From: Phyllobacterium sp. YR531
GTDB lineage: Bacteria > Pseudomonadota > Alphaproteobacteria > Rhizobiales > Rhizobiaceae
Direction: 5' to 3'
Assembly: GCF_000282595.1 (NCBI RefSeq)
Contig: NZ_AKIZ01000013.1
Span: 1 to 64,000 of the forward strand
DNA: 64,000 bases
This document shows, in pieces, positions 50,755 through 60,490 of the stretch (position 1 is its first letter; every line of letters starts with the position of its first letter). The notes beneath the pieces are model-generated. The model made no database searches, was not told the DNA's origin, and saw nothing but the letters and a program-made list of their open reading frames with translations. The position numbers and the translations under genes were made by a program.

Positions 50755-50866
50755 CTTGCCAGAATTTCAGATGTCCTCCCACGGTCAACAGTGCCCTAGT
50801 CTCAGCAGGTTTTGCGTCCATTCCGCTTATGCTAGAAGGTTGGTATCGAAGGGGAGATGTTGAGCA

Positions 50867-53743
50867 TTGAAACGCATCGTCAGTCCGATTTTTGTGGGCC
50901 GGAAACGCGAACTTGACGAGTTATCAGCCGCATTCGCGGCAAGTGTCACAGGCCATCAGTCCACCACGTTCATCGGTGCTGAAGCGGGCACAGGCAAATC
51001 AAGGCTTATCCGCGAATATCTGGCCCGGGCTGGTGCCGATGCCCTGATCCTGAAAGGAGATTGCATCGAACAGCTCGACAATTTTCTGCCCTATGCCCCT
51101 TTTGCCGCGATCCTGAGGGAATTGGTTTCCATTCAAGGCGTCGCAAGAATCAGGACCTACCTCGGCAACAATGCAAACGAGGAAATGGCTTTTTTGCTGC
51201 CAGAGTTTGGGCCAATGCCCACAAACCTCGAGCCCGACTTTGTTCGAACCAGACTTTTTGAAACTTTACGCAAGCTTTTTGTCAGTTTGAGCCGTGAACA
51301 GCCGCTGATTGTGGTGATTGAAGATTTACATTGGGCTGATGCGGCCAGTTACGATTTGCTGCGATTTCTCATTGGACGTATGGAGAATGCCCGCATCCAT
51401 CTCGTTCTTTCGCACAGAACGAATGACACGAACTACCGACCAGCGATGAAATCCCTCCTTGCCGGCACAATGACTGGCGAGAGCGTTTCGCGGTTGACAC
51501 TTGGCCGACTGTCACGGCCTGAAGTCGCTCGTCAGTTGGAAGGTATCCTGGGGCGTTCACCGGACCCAGCGATTGTAAGCGAGGCCTATGCGCGCGCAGG
51601 CGGGATACCCCTCTATACGGAATGTTTGGTCGAACCGGACGGCAAGATCAGCATGAAGATGCCACGCGCATTGCAAAGCCTCCTGCTACAAGCGATAGAG
51701 GATTTGCCCGAACCTGTACAAAGAGTGTTACGTACGGCATCTGTGGGTCGCCAGCGTATCAGCCATAGATTGCTTACCAGAGTGGCTGGACTCAGCGACG
51801 AGGATTTGACGGATGCCATGCGTCTGGCATCCGCAACAGGCGCAGTCGTGAGCGATGCTGACGGCTACATGTTTCGGCACGCGCTGATTCAGGAAGCCAT
51901 ACGCAGTGACTTGCTTTCAGGTGAACAGGTCCAGTTCAATCGGGCTTTCGCGGAGGCTCTGACCAGCCACCCGGACACGCATCCGGATATCTGGCTTTCT
52001 GTTGCATTGACCACACATTGGGGAGCTGCCGGCTGTCATGATCAGGCTATACAAGCAGCTTGGCGGGGCTCGCGCGAAGCAGCACTCAGATTTGCATACG
52101 CGGTCCAATTGCAACTTCTGGAACAGGTGATCGAGTTATGGCCTAAAGTTAAATCCGCACAGCAGTTGCTCGGCGCAGAATATATTGATGTGCTTGAGCT
52201 GGCCGTAGATGCCGCCTGTTGGGCGGCCGAAGCTGAGCGCGGCCTGGATATGGTTGAGACGGCACTTGGCGAGCTGACAGCTGCGAGCGATGCGGAAAGG
52301 CGGGCAGCGCTTTTACTGCAGCGAGCCATAATGCGGCAGCAGGGTCTGCTGGATGGTGAAATTGATGACCTCCAAGTCGCTTTACAGCTCGCCACGGCCG
52401 TCACCCCAATCCGGGCAGAAGCTCTTGCTCAAGCTTTCCGTGCCTGCATGCTGCACCATCTCTATGAGCGAGCAAGAGAGTTGTCCTCAGAACTGTCGTC
52501 TGTGGCTGATCAATTGAAGCTGAAGGAATTTCAGATCGAGGCGCAGCTTACGACCGCGCATTTCGGTAAACATGCCGGTAGAAATATAATATTGGAGCTT
52601 CGTACAGCGATCGATGAGGCCAGATTAAGCGGTTTTGGCAGGTTGGAGATAATTGGCCTTGGCTTATTGCTTGAAGCGCTTGAGGAACAGGGCAACCGGA
52701 CCGAAGCATTGTCGGAAGGCAGATACGCTATCAAGCGCACTGCTGAATTTGGCCAGGCGCGCTACATGGGCGCGCGAATTGCTCAGCGACTCTTCGCTTC
52801 GCTGTTCTGCTCCGGTGAATGGGATGAGGCACTGGATATTCTTGACGAAGTTCTGATGCTGAATCCGGCACCGCTTGGTCGTATGCAACTTCTCCTCTGC
52901 AATGTTGAAATCGCGGTTGCCCGCGGTGAAAACGAAAAAGCCGAACAGTTACTTGCCGAACTGCAAACATTGCCCGATGGCCCCCAGCAAAGACCCGAGC
53001 GATCAATGCTGACGGCGCGGCTAAAGCTAGAATTGTGCTTTGCGACAGGCGATATGACCGCCGCCCACGACCTTATCAACATGGCGATTGGCGCGGCTGA
53101 CCCGCGTCTGCCTTTGCTTGTCTGGCCACTGCTCTCTTCCAGCATGCGCCTTTGCATTGATTCCAACGCGCCTGCATCCTTGCGCAAGGCAGTCGAGAAA
53201 CTGGCGATGGATACTCCGCAGCCCGGGCCCGTTGAAATGGCATATAGCCTGATCTTGCAAGCAGAGAGCGCCCGATCCCATAACTCCGATGCGAATCTTT
53301 GGGATGCTGCCGCCAATGCTTTCTCGGATGTCGGATGCCCCTATACTCAAGCCTATGCACTGTTCCGGTCTGGAACTGCACATGCTGTAAAGAACAAGTT
53401 TGACGGGGCGGTACGTCTGCAAAAGGCATTGAACCTTGCCTCAAGCTTGAGAGCTACGCCGCTGCTTGCAAGGATAGTATCCGTTGCAAAACGCGCCCGC
53501 ATCAAACTCAATGATGGTCAGGAAGTATTTCTCCCCAACCCCGGCCATGGCCTGACTTCCCGTGAGCGTGAAGTGCTCCAACTCGTTTCCGCTGGCCTGA
53601 GCAACAGGGAGATCGCAGCGCAGCTATTCATCTCCACAAAGACAGCCAGTGTTCACGTGTCAAACATTCTGAGCAAGCTCAATGTGGCTAATCGCGGATT
53701 GGCAACTGCCATGGCTCATCGGCTTCATCTGGTTGATGCCTAA
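50867..53743 (+). CDS. Large STAND-type LuxR-family regulator (AAA ATPase plus HTH)
   Basis: 958-residue signal-transduction ATPase. The N-terminal AAA_16 ATPase has [15 protein letters not shown], Walker [10 protein letters not shown] (37-45) and Walker [13 protein letters not shown] (147-158). The middle (about 370-870) is alpha-helical and resembles the TPR-type sensor of MalT/LAL regulators. The C-terminus carries a LuxR HTH from about residue 895 ([20 protein letters not shown], then [20 protein letters not shown]). The start is TTG with GGGGAG ten bases upstream, forced by an in-frame stop just before. Ligand and targets unknown. Confidence 0.9.
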   Translation: MKRIVSPIFVGRKRELDELSAAFAASVTGHQSTTFIGAEAGTGKSRLIREYLARAGADALILKGDCIEQLDNFLPYAPFAAILRELVSIQGVARIRTYLGNNANEEMAFLLPEFGPMPTNLEPDFVRTRLFETLRKLFVSLSREQPLIVVIEDLHWADAASYDLLRFLIGRMENARIHLVLSHRTNDTNYRPAMKSLLAGTMTGESVSRLTLGRLSRPEVARQLEGILGRSPDPAIVSEAYARAGGIPLYTECLVEPDGKISMKMPRALQSLLLQAIEDLPEPVQRVLRTASVGRQRISHRLLTRVAGLSDEDLTDAMRLASATGAVVSDADGYMFRHALIQEAIRSDLLSGEQVQFNRAFAEALTSHPDTHPDIWLSVALTTHWGAAGCHDQAIQAAWRGSREAALRFAYAVQLQLLEQVIELWPKVKSAQQLLGAEYIDVLELAVDAACWAAEAERGLDMVETALGELTAASDAERRAALLLQRAIMRQQGLLDGEIDDLQVALQLATAVTPIRAEALAQAFRACMLHHLYERARELSSELSSVADQLKLKEFQIEAQLTTAHFGKHAGRNIILELRTAIDEARLSGFGRLEIIGLGLLLEALEEQGNRTEALSEGRYAIKRTAEFGQARYMGARIAQRLFASLFCSGEWDEALDILDEVLMLNPAPLGRMQLLLCNVEIAVARGENEKAEQLLAELQTLPDGPQQRPERSMLTARLKLELCFATGDMTAAHDLINMAIGAADPRLPLLVWPLLSSSMRLCIDSNAPASLRKAVEKLAMDTPQPGPVEMAYSLILQAESARSHNSDANLWDAAANAFSDVGCPYTQAYALFRSGTAHAVKNKFDGAVRLQKALNLASSLRATPLLARIVSVAKRARIKLNDGQEVFLPNPGHGLTSREREVLQLVSAGLSNREIAAQLFISTKTASVHVSNILSKLNVANRGLATAMAHRLHLVDA

Positions 53744-53863
53744 TTTCAAACCGCAATCAAAATCTCAATAAACATAAAAACTAAGGCAATTGCCTGATGT
53801 GCTCTACCCTACCTTAGACCAAGTATCAGCAATATTGGTACGGTGGGATGAGGCGCAATAATC

Positions 53864-54472
53864 ATGACAGATTTGAAAAGCGATATGGCAAACAGCAATC
53901 GCATAATTCAATCATATGAAGAATATGCAAAGGAATATAGCGAGATTGTAGGGACAGAAGTCTCACAAAGAACAGCCGAAACGCTACAGAGAATGGTTAG
54001 TTTTACAGGGCTTGGCGCTCATATGCTTGAAGTCGGTTCCGGGCCGGGTATTGAAGCAGATTATCTGGAAAGTCTGGGCGCTGTCGTTCGTCGTACAGAC
54101 GCCACACGCGCATTTCTCGCAATGCAGGTGGAGCGCGGTAAAAATGTTGATTTGCTCAATATCATATCTGATAAGCTTGGCGGGCCTTATGACGGTGTTC
54201 TTGCCCTTTGTGTCCTTATCCACGTAGACCGCGACCACACAGCCAATGTTCTGAAAAAGATCCGCAATGCGCTCCGGCCGGGCGGTGTTTTTCTGGTTTC
54301 ACTTCGTGAAGGGCAAGGTGAAACCGGCGGTGGCTTCAATACTATTTTTTGGGAATACGACGAGTTCATTGCCCATTTGGCTGCTGCTGACCTCCATGTA
54401 AGGTGGCATGACCGAAACACTGATCATGAGGGCGAAGTCTGGCTTACATTTCTAGCGGAGCGGCAGCTATGA
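53864..54472 (+). CDS. Class I SAM-dependent methyltransferase
   Basis: 202-residue Rossmann methyltransferase. Motif I is MLEVGSGPGIEADYLESLG near residue 55, an acidic post-I follows in RRTDATRAF, and motif IV-like ALCVLIHVDRD with LRPGGVFLVSLREG mark the catalytic core. Substrate unknown. It is 120 bp after the STAND regulator and overlaps the exporter gene as ATGA, so both are co-translated. An internal ATG at 53885 is possible. Confidence 0.87.
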   Translation: MTDLKSDMANSNRIIQSYEEYAKEYSEIVGTEVSQRTAETLQRMVSFTGLGAHMLEVGSGPGIEADYLESLGAVVRRTDATRAFLAMQVERGKNVDLLNIISDKLGGPYDGVLALCVLIHVDRDHTANVLKKIRNALRPGGVFLVSLREGQGETGGGFNTIFWEYDEFIAHLAAADLHVRWHDRNTDHEGEVWLTFLAERQL

Positions 54473-55344
54473 GCGCACGCGGACTTATCCTCTTTATCGC
54501 ATTGAGTATCTTTTGGGGCATCCCATACCTCATGATCAAGGTAGCGGTATTGGAACTGTCAGTACCATTTCTGGTGTGTGCACGATCTATCGTCGGCTCA
54601 CTGGTACTTTTACCCTTCGCCGTTTACACGGGAGGGTTCCAGCAGGTTTCAAAAGCCTGGATTGCTGTCGTCAGTTTTACTGTCATCGAGATGATTATCC
54701 CATGGGGGCTTCTAGCCCATGCGGAAATAAACCTGACCAGTTCAACAACAGGATTACTGATCGCCATTACCCCGGTTATTGCAATTGTGATTGCAAGAAT
54801 GACTGGCGAAACCAGTCGGCTTTCGCCGCGACGATTGGTTGGATTGGCCATAGGATTTGCCGGTGTTCTGACCTTGGCTGCTCCTGAGCTGGGAGGCGAC
54901 TTCTGGTCAATTGCTCAAGTGGTTTTGGCCGCTGCGTGCTATGCAGCAGGATCAGTCATTGCTGCACGCTGGCTGAACAATGTTCCCCCGCTGCCGATGA
55001 CTGCCGTCTGTCTCATTCTTTGCGCACTTGCCTATCTGCCTCCAGCGTTAAATGCATGGCCGGTAGGTCCAATTTCGATGAATGCAATTTCAGCAGTCGC
55101 CGGACTTGGAACCATCTGCACAGCGATTGCTTTTTTCACCTTCTTTCTTCTGGTCCGGGAAATCGGTTCTGAACGTGCCGTGATCATTACCTATGTTGCT
55201 CCAGCAATCTCCATCGCGGCCGGTGTATTGGTCTTGGGAGAACCGCTGACACAAAGGATGATTGCAGCCTTCGCTCTGATTATCTGCGGATCATATATTG
55301 CAACCTTATCGGCTTCCGCGGCGAAGTCATCCGTCACCGCGTGA
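54469..55344 (+). CDS. EamA/DMT-family transporter, second copy
   Basis: 291 residues with ten TM helices in two repeats (SIFWGIPYLMIKVAVLELSV at the start, TTGLLIAITPVIAIVIARMTGE in the first repeat, ERAVIITYVAPAISIAAGVLVLG in the second, each shown in part). It overlaps the methyltransferase by 4 bp. The pairing suggests export of a methylated compound, an inference only. Confidence 0.88.
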   Translation: MSARGLILFIALSIFWGIPYLMIKVAVLELSVPFLVCARSIVGSLVLLPFAVYTGGFQQVSKAWIAVVSFTVIEMIIPWGLLAHAEINLTSSTTGLLIAITPVIAIVIARMTGETSRLSPRRLVGLAIGFAGVLTLAAPELGGDFWSIAQVVLAAACYAAGSVIAARWLNNVPPLPMTAVCLILCALAYLPPALNAWPVGPISMNAISAVAGLGTICTAIAFFTFFLLVREIGSERAVIITYVAPAISIAAGVLVLGEPLTQRMIAAFALIICGSYIATLSASAAKSSVTA

Positions 55345-55400
55345 GCCTTGCAATCGGGGCTCAGTCTCAATTGGCGGCCCATAAATGGGGTTAAGTCAGT

Positions 55401-56273
55401 ATGAATGAAGCAAAAAAGCATGCTGGACGAAGCCAGTCCAACGGAGAACAGCTGCTCGTTGGAGATGGTGTCGAGCTTTGCGTCGAGACCTTTGGAGACG
55501 CGGCTGACCCTGCCATTCTTCTGATCCATGGAGCATCTGCTTCCATGATTTGGTGGGAAACCGATTTGTGTCGGATGATTGCGGATGGCGGGCGATTTGT
55601 CATTCGATACGACAATCGCGATACCGGTCTTTCGACGAGCTACCCTACAGGCAATCCGGGCTACGCTCTAAGTGACATGGCATCAGATGCAATTCGAATT
55701 CTCGACTGGCTGGAAGTACGCAGTGCCCATATCGTGGGCAGATCGTTAGGCGCAGCTATTGCATTGGCAATTGCTATTGATCATCCGAAAAGAGCCTTAT
55801 CAATAACATTCGTTTCCGCAACAACGGGAGATGATGATCTGCCCGCCATGACCAGCGAGTTCGAAGAAGCCACCTCCAAAATTCCGGACTTTTCAAATCT
55901 CGCAGCACTGGAAAATCATATTGTGGAGGTGTTGCGTATTTTCTCCGGTAATTCACCACATTTTGATGAGGTTGAAATGCGATCCTTGTCGGCGCTGGAC
56001 ATTGCCAGAACAAGAAATATGCAGTCCACGCTTGCCAACCACTTTCTGATTGATTTCGACGCTCCGCGCAACGGCGAGCTTTCCGATCTCTCCATTCCTG
56101 CACTGATCGTGCATGGGGAAAATGATCCGGTGTTTCCGCTGCCTCATGGTCGAGCACTGAGCGACGCGGTACCCGGCTCCAGATTGCTGGTACTGCCTGA
56201 TACCGGGCACGACATTCCTCGGCAGCACTGGGAGATATTTGTCACCGCCCTTACAGACCACACCAAAATATAG
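55401..56273 (+). CDS. Alpha/beta-hydrolase fold esterase
   Basis: 290 residues. The nucleophile is Ser115 in VGRSLGAAI, the acid Asp lies in HGENDPVFP near residue 245 and the His in TGHDIPR near 271, with the oxyanion region LIHGASASM. No signal peptide is visible. The fold is that of lactonase and aclacinomycin methylesterase (RdmC)-like enzymes. It follows the exporter by 56 bp and may share its transcript. Confidence 0.87.
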   Translation: MNEAKKHAGRSQSNGEQLLVGDGVELCVETFGDAADPAILLIHGASASMIWWETDLCRMIADGGRFVIRYDNRDTGLSTSYPTGNPGYALSDMASDAIRILDWLEVRSAHIVGRSLGAAIALAIAIDHPKRALSITFVSATTGDDDLPAMTSEFEEATSKIPDFSNLAALENHIVEVLRIFSGNSPHFDEVEMRSLSALDIARTRNMQSTLANHFLIDFDAPRNGELSDLSIPALIVHGENDPVFPLPHGRALSDAVPGSRLLVLPDTGHDIPRQHWEIFVTALTDHTKI

Positions 56274-56302
56274 GCTTTTGCACCGTCCAGAGGAATGTCC
56301 GG

Positions 56303-56632
56303 CTAACTCTCCGGATCAGTATCCAGTACATTAGCTGGTCCAAAGCAAACCTCGTAATCCGGATCTTCGACGAACACCTGCAGGTCATTGTCTACACGAC
56401 CCCAATAGCGCAAAGATTCGCCTTGACGCTCGACCCTCGTGATGATGACCCAAAATCGCTCACCTGTGTCGGCGATTTCCAAACCAACTTTTGCAGACTG
56501 GCCGGCTTGCAGGCGCTCACGTTGTTCTTGCGGTGGCATCCAGAATTGGTCTGGATAATCCTTGTTGCGCTGAACCCCGTCGATAAGTATTCCTTCCGCA
56601 AGATGATAGGCGCTCCCTCGCACTCCACTCAT
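56303..56632 (-). CDS. Hypothetical protein downstream of the orphan atpB
   Basis: About 109 residues starting MSGVRGSAYHLAEGILIDGV, with a hydrophilic core and an acidic end (VLDTDPES). No family recognised. An earlier in-frame start at 56722 would overlap the atpB-like gene by 23 bp; 56632 is chosen because AAAGGG precedes it and the extra N-terminal part is antisense-like. It is probably co-transcribed with the atpB-like gene and converges on the hydrolase. Confidence 0.65.
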   Translation of the reverse strand: MSGVRGSAYHLAEGILIDGVQRNKDYPDQFWMPPQEQRERLQAGQSAKVGLEIADTGERFWVIITRVERQGESLRYWGRVDNDLQVFVEDPDYEVCFGPANVLDTDPES

Positions 56633-56699
56633 CGGATAAACCCTTTTTACTTGTTTCCGGCTGCTCGCTTCCACCACACAATTGGTAGCCACCACTATA

Positions 56700-57446
56700 T
56701 CAATGTCCCGGGTGCAGCGCATCGTTGAGATACATGCAGGTCAGCATTGTAAACACATATGCCTGAATACCTGCCATCAAGAATTCCAGCGCGGTGATTG
56801 CAACTGTCATGAACATCGGAGCAATCGACCCAACCACACCCAAGGCTCCCATTTTTCCGAGTGACACCGCAAACCCCGCGAAAACCTTCAATGTTATGTG
56901 ACCTGCAAGCATCACCGCAAACAGACGAACCGAGTGGCTTATGGGCCGTGAAATATAGGAAATGATCTCAATTGGAATAATGATGGGTAGAAGGAGGACA
57001 GGAATACCCGCGGGCATGAACAGACGGAGAAAACACATGCCATGCTTGAAAATGCCATAAAGGGTTACAGTTCCGAACACGATCATTGCCAATCCGAAAG
57101 TGACGATAATCTGCGCCGTTACGGTGAAGGCATACGGAAACATTCCGATCAGATTGGCGACAAGAATGAACATGAAAAGTGTAAAAACCAGCGGAAAGAA
57201 CCGCATTCCACGTTCCCCGGCATTGTCTCGCAAGGTTTTTGAGACGAACTCGTAGAGAAGTTCCGCACTGGACTGCCACCGGCCTGGAATGATGCGTCGA
57301 TAGCTTGTGGCCAGCATCAAGTAAGCACCGGCAAGCATTATCGTCAGCACCATGTGAGCAGACGAGTTTGTAAAGCTGATGTCCATACCTGAAAAATTGA
57401 TGTCGATTAGCGACTTGATCTCGAATTGCTCAATAGGTCCGGCCAT
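56700..57446 (-). CDS. Orphan, diverged F0F1 ATP synthase subunit a (AtpB paralogue)
   Basis: 248-residue membrane protein clearly homologous to AtpB over its whole length. The essential arginine is Arg174 in [13 protein letters not shown], but the following, normally conserved Asn is Val178. [17 protein letters not shown] and [10 protein letters not shown] complete the C-terminal helices. AAGGAT precedes the ATG. Unusually, no other atp gene is present on either side; the housekeeping atpIBEF operon must be elsewhere. Whether it enters an F0 complex, replaces the main subunit under some condition, or does something else is unknown. Confidence 0.9.
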   Translation of the reverse strand: MAGPIEQFEIKSLIDINFSGMDISFTNSSAHMVLTIMLAGAYLMLATSYRRIIPGRWQSSAELLYEFVSKTLRDNAGERGMRFFPLVFTLFMFILVANLIGMFPYAFTVTAQIIVTFGLAMIVFGTVTLYGIFKHGMCFLRLFMPAGIPVLLLPIIIPIEIISYISRPISHSVRLFAVMLAGHITLKVFAGFAVSLGKMGALGVVGSIAPMFMTVAITALEFLMAGIQAYVFTMLTCMYLNDALHPGH

Positions 57447-57717
57447 GGGATATCCTTTGACTTGCTGCAGCCACGGCTGAGTTTTCGCGTGACATGGCAG
57501 TGCATAAGCATTGCGTGCCGCGCGAATGTCGCGTGTCCGATATGATTTGCGGATTGGGAAGCTTGTTCAATTCGGCGGCCTCATTTTGATCTCGATGGCG
57601 AGATTCTGGGGCCGTCCCCGAAACGATTCATGGCGCAGGTCGTCCTGCGCGGTGGCTTCTTAGCTGCATCATTCGCCAATGGCAACAACCTTTGAACCAT
57701 CTAGCTTGAAGGTGCGG
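57447..57717. other. Non-coding region upstream of the orphan atpB
   Basis: About 270 bp between atpB and the LysR gene. Short minus-strand reading pieces appear, broken by stops and frame changes; I cannot match them to AtpI or any other protein, so they are either chance or decayed coding sequence. It must hold the atpB promoter. Confidence 0.4.
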
Positions 57718-58647
57718 TCAGACAGCTGTCAGGGGGGATGAATTTGTTGGATGGGTGTCTTTTGCAGCTTCTCGCATGATCCAGTCAAAGAATGTTTTGG
57801 TTGACCAGCCGATAGTGCGGCCCTTTGGCAGCACAACCCAGTGAGCTGCACGATAGGATGTGATTACTTCCGGAAATGGTTGAACGAGGCGTCCAGTGCG
57901 AAGATGCTCACTTATCAGCAGATTTCGACCTATCGCAACACCGTGCCCCTCCAGCGCCGCCTGCAATGTAATATTGTAGTCCGTTAGTTGTATCGTATGT
58001 GCTTTTCTGAAATCCAATCCGACTGCCTCAGCCCAGACTTCCCAATCAATCGGCTGCTTTGCCATGAGCAGGGTGTGGTGCATCAAATCTTGCGGATGAG
58101 TAAATTTCGATCCATCCCCAAGCAGTAACGGACTGACAACTGGGCTAAGCTGCTCCGCCATTAAAAGATGAGCATCGCTTCCGTCCCACGGTCCCTCCCC
58201 GTAGCGGATAGCAATGTCGATATTACCCGATGCAAAGTCCGTGACGCGAAGCGTTGGTTCAAGGTCGAGATCAATATCCGGATGTTCCGCATGGAATCCG
58301 GCAAGCCGGGACACCAGCCAGTTGGCCGCGAACGATGGTAGCAGGCTGACGTGAACCTTATTGCGCCCTGAACTAACCCGTACATCGTGTGTTGCGTCGG
58401 CGATAAGCCGGAAAGCCTGCTTCGTTTTCTTATAATAAGCTTCCCCCTCGTCTGTCAGGGCAATACTCCTGGCACTGCGTATGAAAAGACTGACCCCCAA
58501 TGTTTCTTCCAGCAAGCGAATGTGATGGCTGACCGCGCTCTGCGTGATTAACAGCTCCTCTCCTGCTTTTCGGAAGCTTAGCAGCCTGCTGACGGCCTCA
58601 AATGCTCGAAGCGACTGAAGCGGGGGAAGTGTGGAAGATGTTCGCAT
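57718..58647 (-). CDS. LysR-family regulator, GcvA-like
   Basis: 309 residues. LPPLQSLRAFEAVSRLLSFR at the N-terminus and TQSAVSHHIRLLEETLGVSL are the GcvA-type helix-turn-helix; the C-terminal effector domain includes FASGNIDIAIRYGEGPWDG. It is divergent from the RidA gene, 145 bp away, and very likely controls the RidA-PLP-SDR genes. Confidence 0.9.
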   Translation of the reverse strand: MRTSSTLPPLQSLRAFEAVSRLLSFRKAGEELLITQSAVSHHIRLLEETLGVSLFIRSARSIALTDEGEAYYKKTKQAFRLIADATHDVRVSSGRNKVHVSLLPSFAANWLVSRLAGFHAEHPDIDLDLEPTLRVTDFASGNIDIAIRYGEGPWDGSDAHLLMAEQLSPVVSPLLLGDGSKFTHPQDLMHHTLLMAKQPIDWEVWAEAVGLDFRKAHTIQLTDYNITLQAALEGHGVAIGRNLLISEHLRTGRLVQPFPEVITSYRAAHWVVLPKGRTIGWSTKTFFDWIMREAAKDTHPTNSSPLTAV

Positions 58648-58677
58648 GGGCTGCGACTCTCATTGTGGATGTTCAAA

Positions 58678-58744
58678 TATCCAATAGCGCGGGTTCGAGA
58701 CATTAGCCAGTTAGATCACACCAGAGCGCATTTTGAATTGGATA
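58678..58744. promoter_or_regulatory. Widely spaced inverted repeat in the LysR/RidA divergent region
   Basis: TATCCAAT (58678-58685) and ATTGGATA (58737-58744) are perfect 8-bp inverted copies 51 bp apart. Their placement near both promoters fits a LysR regulator bound at recognition and activation sites. Confidence 0.45.
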
Positions 58745-58792
58745 AGCTACTTTCTGCCGTTCATCATCTATCTCCGTAAAAAGGAGATAACG

Positions 58793-59269
58793 ATGTCCGA
58801 GACCATTGCAACAAAGCTCTCTTCACTGGGATATAAACTGCCAGCGGCATCCGCGCCCGCAGCAAATTACGTTTCTACCGTGCGGACAGGAAACCTCCTC
58901 AGCATATCGGGACAAATAAGCCGTAACGACGACGGCACTGCATTTTCAGGCACAGTGGGCGCCAGCGTTACAGCCGAGGAAGGGCGGAAAGCCGCCGAAA
59001 TTGCTGCCATAAACGTTCTCTCGCAAATTGCCGGGGCGACGGATGGAAGCCTTGCTGCTGTAAGCCGGATTGTGCGTCTCGGTGTGTTCATTGCAGCAAC
59101 GCCGGATTTCAATCGTCATTCTGAAGTGGCCAATGGAGCATCGGATTTGTTCGTTGCTGTTTTCGGCGATGCAGGTCGTCACAGCCGTGCCGCCATCGGC
59201 GTCAGCTCCCTACCGGTTGGTGCCGCCGTGGAAATTGACGCTCTTGTCGAACTTGCGGAAGGTGTCTGA
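58793..59269 (+). CDS. RidA-family protein
   Basis: 158-residue RidA/YjgF-type trimer subunit that hydrolyses reactive enamine/imine intermediates from PLP enzymes. The binding Arg is in SRAAIGVSSLPVGAAVEID, with GNLLSISGQISRNDDG upstream, a pattern of the YoaB-like Rid groups rather than classical RidA. An AAGGAGATAACG site precedes ATG 58793; the frame continues 20 codons upstream without that support. Its stop overlaps the next start (TGATG). Confidence 0.9.
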   Translation: MSETIATKLSSLGYKLPAASAPAANYVSTVRTGNLLSISGQISRNDDGTAFSGTVGASVTAEEGRKAAEIAAINVLSQIAGATDGSLAAVSRIVRLGVFIAATPDFNRHSEVANGASDLFVAVFGDAGRHSRAAIGVSSLPVGAAVEIDALVELAEGV

Positions 59270-60459
59270 TGAACTCGCTGAACATTGAATATTTACGTTC
59301 CGAGGCACCAGGCTGTGCGGTTGGAATGCATTTCAATCATGCAGGCTCATCCCTGCCTTCGAGGGCAGTGATTGAAGCCATTACCGACCATCTGCATCGC
59401 GAAATGCTGTATGGCCCAATGGAAGCTGCAAACAATGTCAGCGCCTTGCTCGATGAGGTAAGAATCGACGCTGCCGCAATCATTAATGCTCTTCCTCAAG
59501 AGATCGCATTCTGCAGCAGCGGCTCTGCCGCATGGGGTGCGGCTTTTGCTGCACTACCGCCATTGCGGCATGGTGACCGAATATTGGTCGGACGTCACGA
59601 ATGGGGCGGGAACCTTGCAGCGATTTATGCAGCGGCACAAAGTGCAGGTGCCAATGTCGAAACCATCCCTTGCAAAGAAGATGGCAGTGTTGACGCGTCC
59701 GCTCTAGCTGAAATGATCAATGATCGGGTTCGCTTGGTGGCCTTAACCTGGCTGCCTGCAAATGGGGGGCTTATCAATGATGCAGCAGCCATCGGGAGGG
59801 TAACGCGTGCCGCGGGCGTCCCTTATTTCATTGATGCAGCGCAGGCTCTCGGGCAGTTGCCTATCGATGTTTCCATAATAGGCTGTGACGTTTTGAAGGC
59901 CTCATGCAGGAAATTCCTTCGTGGCCCGCGTGGTACGGCTATTCTCTACATCCGCAAGGATTTCCTCGACAAGCTGAATCCAGTCAGTTTTGATGTCCTG
60001 TCCGCGCCTTTGCACGATGGCATGCCCAAGGTCAGATCCGATGCCCGCAAGTTTGAAACAAGCGAGCGCTCCATTGCCTTGGTGCTGGGCCTCGGTATTG
60101 CCCTAAAGCAGGCGCGGACATTGGACATAAGCGTACTTCGCCAACGTATCGCAAGCCTCTCGGAAGCACTGCGGCAAGAACTCAGCGCCATCAATGGCGT
60201 CTCAGTGCTTGACCTCGGTACTGAAAAATCCGGTCTCGTCTCCTTCAGTATCAGAGATGTCGGTCCTCAGATAATCCGCGATAGGCTGGCCGCCCAGCGC
60301 ATTACCATAGGCTATAATGGCGTGCCCTATACACCGCTCGACATGAAGGCACGCGGCCTCAATGAAATTGCCCGTGCCTCCGTCAGTTATCTGAACACTG
60401 TTGAAGAAATCACAGCACTGAGCTCGGCCGTCGCCGTCATTGCAAGTAACCCGGCTTGA
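59269..60459 (+). CDS. Class V aminotransferase-fold PLP-dependent enzyme
   Basis: 396-residue PLP enzyme related to cysteine desulfurase and isopenicillin-N epimerase folds. The Schiff-base lysine is Lys215 in ASCRKFLRGPRGT, the pyridine-nitrogen Asp is Asp189 in YFIDAAQALGQ, and FNHAGSSLPS is the N-terminal substrate region. No desulfurase Cys loop is obvious. Coupled to RidA (1-bp overlap), it likely releases an unstable imine, as a lyase or aminotransferase. Actual substrate unknown. Confidence 0.88.
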   Translation: MNSLNIEYLRSEAPGCAVGMHFNHAGSSLPSRAVIEAITDHLHREMLYGPMEAANNVSALLDEVRIDAAAIINALPQEIAFCSSGSAAWGAAFAALPPLRHGDRILVGRHEWGGNLAAIYAAAQSAGANVETIPCKEDGSVDASALAEMINDRVRLVALTWLPANGGLINDAAAIGRVTRAAGVPYFIDAAQALGQLPIDVSIIGCDVLKASCRKFLRGPRGTAILYIRKDFLDKLNPVSFDVLSAPLHDGMPKVRSDARKFETSERSIALVLGLGIALKQARTLDISVLRQRIASLSEALRQELSAINGVSVLDLGTEKSGLVSFSIRDVGPQIIRDRLAAQRITIGYNGVPYTPLDMKARGLNEIARASVSYLNTVEEITALSSAVAVIASNPA

Positions 60460-60490
60460 TCTTCGCCAAGAATAAACCACAGGAAACAAT

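Noticed and set aside
57447-57717. Decayed atpI upstream of the orphan atpB
   Set aside because: Translated pieces in all minus-strand frames did not resemble AtpI, so a remnant cannot be claimed.
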